In this document: positions 6,979-12,653 of the stretch, in pieces
Layout: each line of letters begins with the position of its first letter
Position numbering within the stretch: the first letter of the stretch is position 1
Source: Bacteroidota bacterium
GTDB taxonomy: Bacteria > Bacteroidota > Bacteroidia > Chitinophagales > Chitinophagaceae
Direction of reading: 5' to 3'
Length of the DNA: 12,653 nucleotides
Assembly (NCBI GenBank): GCA_023423285.1
Contig: JAFAFV010000095.1
Location: 1-12,653 of the forward strand
Made by a program: the position numbers and the translations under genes
Notes under the pieces: model-generated
Databases searched by the model: none
What the model saw: the letters and a program-made list of their open reading frames with translations, nothing else
What the model was told of the DNA's origin: nothing

Positions 6979-9900
6979 ATGCGAAGAAAACAACGATTCA
7001 TTTTAAAAGGCCTGTGCATATTTATAGGTCTTTTATTTGTAACCCATTTCTCCTACGGGCAGAATATTACAGTATCAGGTAAAGTAACTGACTCATTGGG
7101 AACACCGCTTCCCAGCGTTTCGGTAACTGTTCAGGGCACAACGGCTGGTACCACAACCAATGCCAGCGGGCAGTATACAATTCTGTCGCCGGCTAATGGA
7201 GTTCTTATTTTTTCATTTGTTGGTTTTGAAACTGTTTATGAGGTGGCAACCTCAGAAACTTTAGACGTAGTTATGCGTACTGCTTCTACCAGCGTAATTG
7301 ATGAAGTGGTAGTAGTTGGGTACGGCAGCCAAAAGAAAGCAAATCTTACGGGAGCTGTTTCATCAGTAAATGCAGAGGCGCTCGAATCCAGGCCGGTGTC
7401 TAACACCGGGCAGGCCCTGCAGGGCTTGATCCCGGGTTTAAACCTTAGCACTGCAGGTCTGGGCGGTGAACTGAACCAAAACCTTGCCGTTAACATACGT
7501 GGCGGTGGAACCATCGGTTCAGGCTCTAACTCTGCACCACTTGTATTGATAGATGGTATGGAAGGAGACCTGAACGCGCTGAACATTCAGGATATTGAAA
7601 GTATTTCTGTATTGAAAGACGCAGGCTCTGCGGCAATCTATGGTTCACGCGCCCCATTTGGCGTCATCCTCATCACCACCAAAAAAGGAAGAGTTGGAAA
7701 ACCTAATATCAATTATAATAACAGCTTCAGGTGGACAAGCCCGCTGGGCCTGCCTAAAATGTTAGATTCTTACCGCTTTGCTTTGTATTGGAACGAAGCC
7801 GCGCAAAACGACGGTGAAGGCGCCAAATTCAGTGAGGATATTTTACAAAAGATACTTGCTTACCAGGCTGGCACACTTGATTCCGGAACCACGCGTTCAG
7901 GCTCATCCAATTCATGGCCCATGTACACCGGCTCTAATGCTAACACCGACTGGTTTAAAGAGCAATATAAATCGGCCGCATTTGCACAGGATCACAATTT
8001 ATCAATCAGTGGCGGTTCCGAAAGATCGCAATACTATGTTTCTGCTAATTATTTAGATCAGGATGGTCTTTCAAGGTACGGCGGGGATAAATTTAACAGA
8101 TATTCCCTTACCGGTAAACTTAATACCAGGCTGAGCGATTATGTAAAATTTGATTACACATCCAGATTTGTAAGAGAAGATTACAGGCGCGCGGCCCATA
8201 TGTCTGACCTTTTTTATCACAACATTGCCCGCCGTTGGCCAACAATTCCTGTAAAAACACCTGACGGTTTGTATTATTCAGACGCCAGCGAAATTGCCCA
8301 GCTAATTGAGGGTGGGATGGATAACGACCAGGAGGACTGGATATATCAGCAGGGTAGAATTACAGTTACACCGATGAGAAACTGGAATATTGTGGCAGAT
8401 GCAAACTATAAGATTTTTAATTACCACGCCCACAGAGAAATTTTACCTGCTTACAGCGGCGATGTACTGGGCAGACCGGTGCCACTGGCCGTGGGTTACA
8501 ACTCAGCAGGGTACACTTATGTATATGAGTATGCCAGAAAAGACAATTATTTTTCAACCAATATTTTTACAGACTACGGCTTTAGGGTAAAAGACGATCA
8601 TGATTTCAAGGTTTTACTTGGATTTAACTCTGAGTTGAATAAATACCGCACACTTGGCGCATCCCGTACGGGCCTTATAACCCCGCTGGTGCCAACAATC
8701 AACACCGCAACAAGCGATAGCCGCGCAACTGAAGGGCAGTACCAGCACTGGGCTACCGCTGGCTTCTTTGGTCGTTTAAATTATAATTTTCAGGAAAAAT
8801 ACCTGCTGGAAGTAAATGCGCGCTACGATGGTAGTTCCCGTTTTCTGCGCGATCAGCGCTGGAACCTGTTTCCATCAGTTTCGCTGGGTTGGAACATTGC
8901 CAGAGAAAACTTTTGGCCTGAAAACTGGGACATTCAAAACTTTAAAGCACGCGCTTCTTACGGCGAGCTTGGCAACCAAAATACGGGTAACTGGTATCCA
9001 TTCTATTTAACACAGCCTTTTGGAGTAGCAAACGGCTCCTGGTTGCTGGGTGGCCAAAGGCCTAACTCAGCATCAGCGCCCGGGCTGGTAAGCACCCTGC
9101 TTACCTGGGAAAGGGTGAACAGCATCAACTTTGGGTTAGACATTTCAGCTTTACGCAACCGGTTAACGCTTATTGCTGACTACTTTAAAAGAAGAACACT
9201 TGACATGGTAGGCCCGGCTCCTGAATTGCCGGTAATACTCGGTACCAGCGTTCCTAATATCAACAACACCGATATGGAATCTTATGGTTTTGAAATTGAA
9301 GCCACATGGAAGGATCGTATCGGGGACTTTGGCTACTCTGTAAGAGGTGTGCTTGCCGATGATCAGCAAAAAGTAACCAACTATCCCAACCCAACAGGTA
9401 ATATTGGTACCTGGTACAATGGCAGAAAAAGCGGTGAAATATGGGGTTATACCACCATTGGCATTGCAAAAACACAGGCCGAAATGGATGCGCATCTTGC
9501 AACAACAAAGCAAACGGCACTGGGGGGTAACTGGCAGTCTGGAGATATTATGTATAAAGACCTGAACGGTGATGGTAAGATAGACGGAGGCGCTGGCGTG
9601 CTGGGCAATACGGGTGATAGATCCATCATAGGTAACTCTTCTCCACGCTATAGGTACAGTTTAGATTTGGGAGCTGATTGGAAAGGTTTTGATTTCAGGC
9701 TGTTTTTACAGGGTGTGGGTAAGAGAGACTGGATGCCGAACGGCCCTTACTTCTGGGGCGCAAACGGCGGTATGTGGCAGTCTGCAGGATTTGAAACTCA
9801 TATGGACTATTTCCGCGATGAGAACTCTGTAATGGTAAAAGCAGGCAAAGCTGATGTAAACCTGGATGCTTATTTTCCCAGGCCATATTTCAACACAGGT

Positions 9901-10170
9901 AAAAACCAGCAAACACAAACGCGTTATTTACAAAGCGCAGCGTATCTGAGGGTGAAAAATATTCAGTTGGGTTACTCTTTACCAACCAATATAGCATCTA
10001 GCCTTATGTTATCAAAAATGAGGGTATACGTTTCAGCAGAAAACATGTTCACTTTTACCAGGCTCACAAAAACATTTGATCCTGAAACAGTAGGCCTATC
10101 AGGATGGAATGATGGTAAAACCTATCCACTGGCTAAGGTTTTGTCTATTGGTTTAAGCGTTAATTTTTAA
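6979..10170 (+). CDS. SusC/RagA-family TonB-linked outer-membrane transporter (second pair)
   Basis: This 1063-residue TonB-dependent channel is paired with the SusD that follows 19 bases later. A signal peptide runs to about residue 27 (FSYG, then QN). The carboxypeptidase-regulatory-like domain is at about 30-102 (TVSGKVTDSLGTPLPSVSV...FSFVGF), then the SusC box IDEVVVVGYGSQKK (107-120). The plug (about 120-238) contains VNIRGGGT, LVLIDGMEGDLNALNIQDIE and ISVLKDAGSAAIYGSRAPFG. The barrel carries a DLNGDGKID loop (861-869; Asp861, Asn863, Asp865, Asp869), an EF-hand-like calcium motif common in SusC proteins, and ends in LSIGLSVNF with the terminal Phe. The GYGSQKKANLTGAV plug start differs from that of the first SusC in this window, so the two are separate lineages and not a recent duplication. 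It leads the plus-strand operon behind a consensus promoter. A neighbouring fucosidase suggests a fucose-containing ligand. Confidence 0.96.
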   Translation: MRRKQRFILKGLCIFIGLLFVTHFSYGQNITVSGKVTDSLGTPLPSVSVTVQGTTAGTTTNASGQYTILSPANGVLIFSFVGFETVYEVATSETLDVVMRTASTSVIDEVVVVGYGSQKKANLTGAVSSVNAEALESRPVSNTGQALQGLIPGLNLSTAGLGGELNQNLAVNIRGGGTIGSGSNSAPLVLIDGMEGDLNALNIQDIESISVLKDAGSAAIYGSRAPFGVILITTKKGRVGKPNINYNNSFRWTSPLGLPKMLDSYRFALYWNEAAQNDGEGAKFSEDILQKILAYQAGTLDSGTTRSGSSNSWPMYTGSNANTDWFKEQYKSAAFAQDHNLSISGGSERSQYYVSANYLDQDGLSRYGGDKFNRYSLTGKLNTRLSDYVKFDYTSRFVREDYRRAAHMSDLFYHNIARRWPTIPVKTPDGLYYSDASEIAQLIEGGMDNDQEDWIYQQGRITVTPMRNWNIVADANYKIFNYHAHREILPAYSGDVLGRPVPLAVGYNSAGYTYVYEYARKDNYFSTNIFTDYGFRVKDDHDFKVLLGFNSELNKYRTLGASRTGLITPLVPTINTATSDSRATEGQYQHWATAGFFGRLNYNFQEKYLLEVNARYDGSSRFLRDQRWNLFPSVSLGWNIARENFWPENWDIQNFKARASYGELGNQNTGNWYPFYLTQPFGVANGSWLLGGQRPNSASAPGLVSTLLTWERVNSINFGLDISALRNRLTLIADYFKRRTLDMVGPAPELPVILGTSVPNINNTDMESYGFEIEATWKDRIGDFGYSVRGVLADDQQKVTNYPNPTGNIGTWYNGRKSGEIWGYTTIGIAKTQAEMDAHLATTKQTALGGNWQSGDIMYKDLNGDGKIDGGAGVLGNTGDRSIIGNSSPRYRYSLDLGADWKGFDFRLFLQGVGKRDWMPNGPYFWGANGGMWQSAGFETHMDYFRDENSVMVKAGKADVNLDAYFPRPYFNTGKNQQTQTRYLQSAAYLRVKNIQLGYSLPTNIASSLMLSKMRVYVSAENMFTFTRLTKTFDPETVGLSGWNDGKTYPLAKVLSIGLSVNF

Positions 10171-10189
10171 TTGAATAAATAAAATTAGT

Positions 10190-12187
10190 ATGAAAAAATA
10201 TATCAATAAACGGCATCGCATACTTGCCCTGTTAATTTTGCTGGCAGCCTTTGGCACAGGGTGTAATAAGTTTTTAGATCGTGAGCCTTTGTCGAACGTT
10301 ACGCCCCAGAACTTTCTTTTATCTGAGTCAGATCTGGCTGCATACACAATTAATGCCTATAATTTTCCCACCCACGGTGGCTGGGGGCCCGGCACTTTTG
10401 GTAATGATAACCATACAGACAACCAGGCGCAATCAAGCTATGCCACACGATGGGTTCCGGGTGAATGGCGCGTGCCACAGAGTGGCGGTTCATGGTCTTT
10501 TGGCGTTATCCGCAATCTCAATTATTTTATTGAAACAGTTGTGCCACGCTGGAAGAGCGACGGCATTTCAGGCAACAAACCCAATATTGCACATTACGTG
10601 GGCGAAGCCTATTTTTTAAGAGCTTACGAATATTTTAATAAGGTACAAGCCTTTGGTGATTTCCCGATTGTAAAATCAACCCTGCCGGATGAAAAGCTGG
10701 CTTTAACCGAGGCTTCGAAAAGAAGGCCAAGAAATGAAGTAGCGCGTTTTGTGATCAGTGACCTTGATTCTGCCATTTCACTGTTGCTCGTTGCACCGCC
10801 AAATGGCAAAAACCGCATTTCTAAACATGCTGCATTATTGCTTAAATCAAGGGTGGCGCTGCACGAAGGCAGTTGGCTACTGTACCACAAAGGCACTGCA
10901 CACGTGCCTGGCGGCCCGGGGTGGCCAGGCGAGGGCAAGGTGGATAATTTCACCATTAATATTGATGCTGAAATTGATTATTTTCTTACCCAGGCCATGG
11001 ATGCTTCGGCGCAGGTAGCTGATGCTGTAGCGCTGGTAAACAATACAAAAGACAATGGCTTCAACTCTTCAGCCAACCCTTATTTCAATATGTTTTCCGA
11101 TTTAAGCATGGAAAAATATTCAGAAGTATTGTTATGGCGTGCTTACGATCCCACCAAAGGTTTAGATCATAACGTAAACCATTACATTAACCAAAATGGT
11201 GGTAACACAGGCTACACGCGCGGGTTTGTAGATAATTTTTTAATGGCAAATGGCTTACCCATCTATGCTCCGGGTTCGGGCTACCAGGGAGATGATTCTA
11301 TTCAGCTTGTAAAAATAGGCAGAGACAACAGGTTGCAATTGTTTATGAAAGCTCCCGGAGAGCTGCGTTATACAGACAGCCGGGATGTGAACGGCAATAA
11401 TATTTTAGAAGGTTATCCTGATATTGTAGGTATTCCTGAAGTGAGGTATGTAACCGGTTATGCTGTTAAGAAAGGACTTTCTTACCTCACGGCACAGTCT
11501 GTAGGCAGCGCTGGCAGTATAGGTTCTATCGTGTTCAGGGCGGTTGAGGCTTACCTGAATTATATTGAAGCATCTTACCTTAAAAACGGATCCATTAACA
11601 GCAAAGCAGATGCTTACTGGAAAGCCATCCGCACAAGGGCCGGTGTTGATGCTGACTATACCAAAACCATCAATGCTACCAATATGAACGAAGAAGCGAA
11701 AAATGATTTTGCTGCATATTCTAAAGGTGCTTTATTAACTGATAAAACGCTTTACAACATATGCAGAGAAAGAAGGACAGAATTGATGGCTGAAGGTATG
11801 CGGTATTTTGATTTGAAGAGATGGCGCGCGCTGGACCAGCTTAAAACCAGTCCTTATATCATTGAAGGTTTCAAGCTTTGGGGCCCCATGCAAAACTGGT
11901 ACAAAAATCCTGATGGGTCTTCTCAACTGATAGAAGCTGAAACCCCGGGCAGAACGGCCAACGTATCCAAACGTTCAGAAAGCTTGTACCTGCGGCCATA
12001 TCGGGTAAACCTATCGGCAAGCAACCTGGTAAGAGATGGTTACAGGTGGGCGTATGCACATTACCTGGAGCCCATTGCTGTTCAGCATTTAATTATTACG
12101 GCAAGCAATACGGGTGATCTGGGTACGTCAAGCATTTATCAAAATCCTTATTGGCCAACAGAAGCCAACTTAGGCGCCACACAATAG
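10190..12187 (+). CDS. SusD/RagB-family glycan-binding outer-membrane lipoprotein (classical type)
   Basis: This 665-residue lipoprotein is the ligand-binding partner of the SusC encoded directly upstream. The signal peptide leads to Cys25 (FGTGC), followed by NKFLDREPLSNVTPQNF, the standard start of mature SusD proteins. GEAYFLRAYEYFNKVQAFGD (138-157) is the TPR helix pair that packs on SusC, and CRERRTELMAEGMRYFDLKRW (525-545) is the C-terminal SusD signature. Trp- and Tyr-rich stretches around 60-105 (NFPTHGGWGPGTF, TRWVPGEW) may belong to the binding face, but this cannot be assigned without a structure. It is longer than Bacteroides thetaiotaomicron SusD (about 550), as is common for SusD proteins of complex glycan systems. 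The 19-base gap with susC implies one transcript; a hairpin follows the stop codon and may reduce expression of the fucosidase gene relative to susC/susD. Confidence 0.95.
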   Translation: MKKYINKRHRILALLILLAAFGTGCNKFLDREPLSNVTPQNFLLSESDLAAYTINAYNFPTHGGWGPGTFGNDNHTDNQAQSSYATRWVPGEWRVPQSGGSWSFGVIRNLNYFIETVVPRWKSDGISGNKPNIAHYVGEAYFLRAYEYFNKVQAFGDFPIVKSTLPDEKLALTEASKRRPRNEVARFVISDLDSAISLLLVAPPNGKNRISKHAALLLKSRVALHEGSWLLYHKGTAHVPGGPGWPGEGKVDNFTINIDAEIDYFLTQAMDASAQVADAVALVNNTKDNGFNSSANPYFNMFSDLSMEKYSEVLLWRAYDPTKGLDHNVNHYINQNGGNTGYTRGFVDNFLMANGLPIYAPGSGYQGDDSIQLVKIGRDNRLQLFMKAPGELRYTDSRDVNGNNILEGYPDIVGIPEVRYVTGYAVKKGLSYLTAQSVGSAGSIGSIVFRAVEAYLNYIEASYLKNGSINSKADAYWKAIRTRAGVDADYTKTINATNMNEEAKNDFAAYSKGALLTDKTLYNICRERRTELMAEGMRYFDLKRWRALDQLKTSPYIIEGFKLWGPMQNWYKNPDGSSQLIEAETPGRTANVSKRSESLYLRPYRVNLSASNLVRDGYRWAYAHYLEPIAVQHLIITASNTGDLGTSSIYQNPYWPTEANLGATQ

Positions 12188-12204
12188 TTGAAAAAAGGTA
12201 TACT

Positions 12205-12233
12205 AAAGGCTGCTCCGAAGAAGGGCAGCCTTT
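12205..12233 (+). terminator. Intercistronic hairpin (attenuating terminator) after susD2
   Basis: AAAGGCTGC (12205-12213) pairs perfectly with GCAGCCTTT (12225-12233), and a further T-G and C-G pair extend the stem to 11 bp around a 7-base loop. Only four T (12231-12234) sit at and just after the stem, so termination is probably partial. It lies 17 bases past the susD2 stop and 48 bases before the fucosidase start. It could also act as a 3' stabiliser of the susC/susD message. Confidence 0.6.
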
Positions 12234-12281
12234 TAACTAATTTAAAAATCTGTATTTTCAGGTTATTACAAACGATCCATT

Positions 12282-12653
12282 ATGTCAAGGTTTCTATTCA
12301 TTCTTTGTTTCATTCTTTTTTGTCAGCATCTGCAAGCCCAATCTAATTACACACTTATCAGTCCTACTGATACGGAGCAGGAGATCATCCGCAAAGCGGC
12401 TAACATAAGGCCCACGCCACGGCAGTTGCGCTGGCAGCAGTTAGAGCTTACCACGTTTTTTCATTTTGGTGTTAACACGTTTACGGGCCGGGAATGGGGT
12501 ACTGGTAAAGAAGACCCCCAGCTGTTCAATCCTACAGCTCTGAATACCGACCAATGGATGCAGGCAGTGAAAGACGCTGGTTTTAAACAGGTGATCATTA
12601 CTGCCAAACACCACGATGGATTTTGCCTGTGGCCAACAAAGACAACCACCCAT
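12282..12653 (+). CDS. GH29 alpha-L-fucosidase, N-terminal part
   Basis: The gene opens at ATG 12282 and runs off the right edge; 124 codons are visible. Residues 1-19 (MSRFLFILCFILFCQHLQA) form a signal peptide probably cleaved before Gln20. Cys14 lacks a small residue before it, so this is not a good lipobox and the enzyme is more likely periplasmic than surface-anchored. The glycoside hydrolase family 29 core starts near residue 45: QLRWQQLELTTFFHFGVNTF (48-67), REWGTGKEDPQLFNPTAL (70-87), QWMQAVKDAGFKQVIITAKHHDGF up to residue 114, then CLWPTKTTTH. TAKHHDGF is the family's hallmark substrate-binding segment; the catalytic Asp and acid/base residues lie beyond the window. The EWGTGKEDP form recalls the GH29-B (alpha-1,3/1,4) branch, which is a suggestion only. 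It hydrolyses terminal alpha-L-fucose and is the best clue that this locus handles fucosylated glycans. It lies 94 bases after susD2. Confidence 0.9.
   Translation, partial: MSRFLFILCFILFCQHLQAQSNYTLISPTDTEQEIIRKAANIRPTPRQLRWQQLELTTFFHFGVNTFTGREWGTGKEDPQLFNPTALNTDQWMQAVKDAGFKQVIITAKHHDGFCLWPTKTTTH

Noticed and set aside
12282..12341. Fucosidase as a surface lipoprotein through Cys14
   Set aside because: The residue before Cys14 is Phe, not Gly, Ala or Ser, and a good signal peptidase I site (LQA before Gln20) follows.
1..12653. Mobile elements, CRISPR arrays, tRNA or rRNA genes
   Set aside because: No transposase or integrase frame, spaced direct repeats, or RNA-gene-like sequence was seen on either strand.

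Overview
The window looks like chromosomal DNA from a glycan-degrading member of the Bacteroidota, plausibly near Chitinophagaceae, although the sequence does not fix the genus. The reasons are two SusC/SusD outer-membrane pairs, lipoprotein signals typical of the phylum, a Bacteroidota-type promoter (TTTG, 19-base spacer, TAnnTTTG) and A-rich start regions without Shine-Dalgarno motifs. It reads as the middle of a polysaccharide utilization locus (PUL).

Left part, minus strand. Bases 1-262 hold the first 87 codons of an alpha/beta-hydrolase (esterase-like) lipoprotein. A strong rho-independent terminator (372-406) separates it from a three-gene minus-strand operon that reads ROK-family repressor (5532-6749), SusC-type transporter (2354-5491), SusD-like_2-type lipoprotein (428-2341), with gaps of 40 and 12 bases.

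Centre. The 229-base divergent region 6750-6978 carries a good promoter for the rightward operon. A perfect 17-base palindrome sits over its predicted start site. It also holds an 18-base near-palindrome and short repeats nearer the ROK gene. These are candidate operators, with the adjacent ROK protein as the obvious candidate ligand.

Right part, plus strand. A second, differently classed SusC (6979-10170) and a classical SusD (10190-12187) are followed, after an intercistronic hairpin, by the N-terminal 124 codons of a GH29 alpha-L-fucosidase (from 12282, running off the end).

Inferred working model: the SusC/SusD pairs bind glycan pieces at the surface and import them, the fucosidase removes alpha-L-fucose in the periplasm, and the esterase may remove ester substituents. 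A sugar or sugar derivative would bind the ROK protein and release repression of one or both operons. No RNA genes, insertion sequences or CRISPR were seen. No gene-free stretch exceeds 300 bases. The parts are all of known kinds; the most unusual aspects are one ROK regulator placed between two different SusC/SusD pairs, and the palindrome at the start site.
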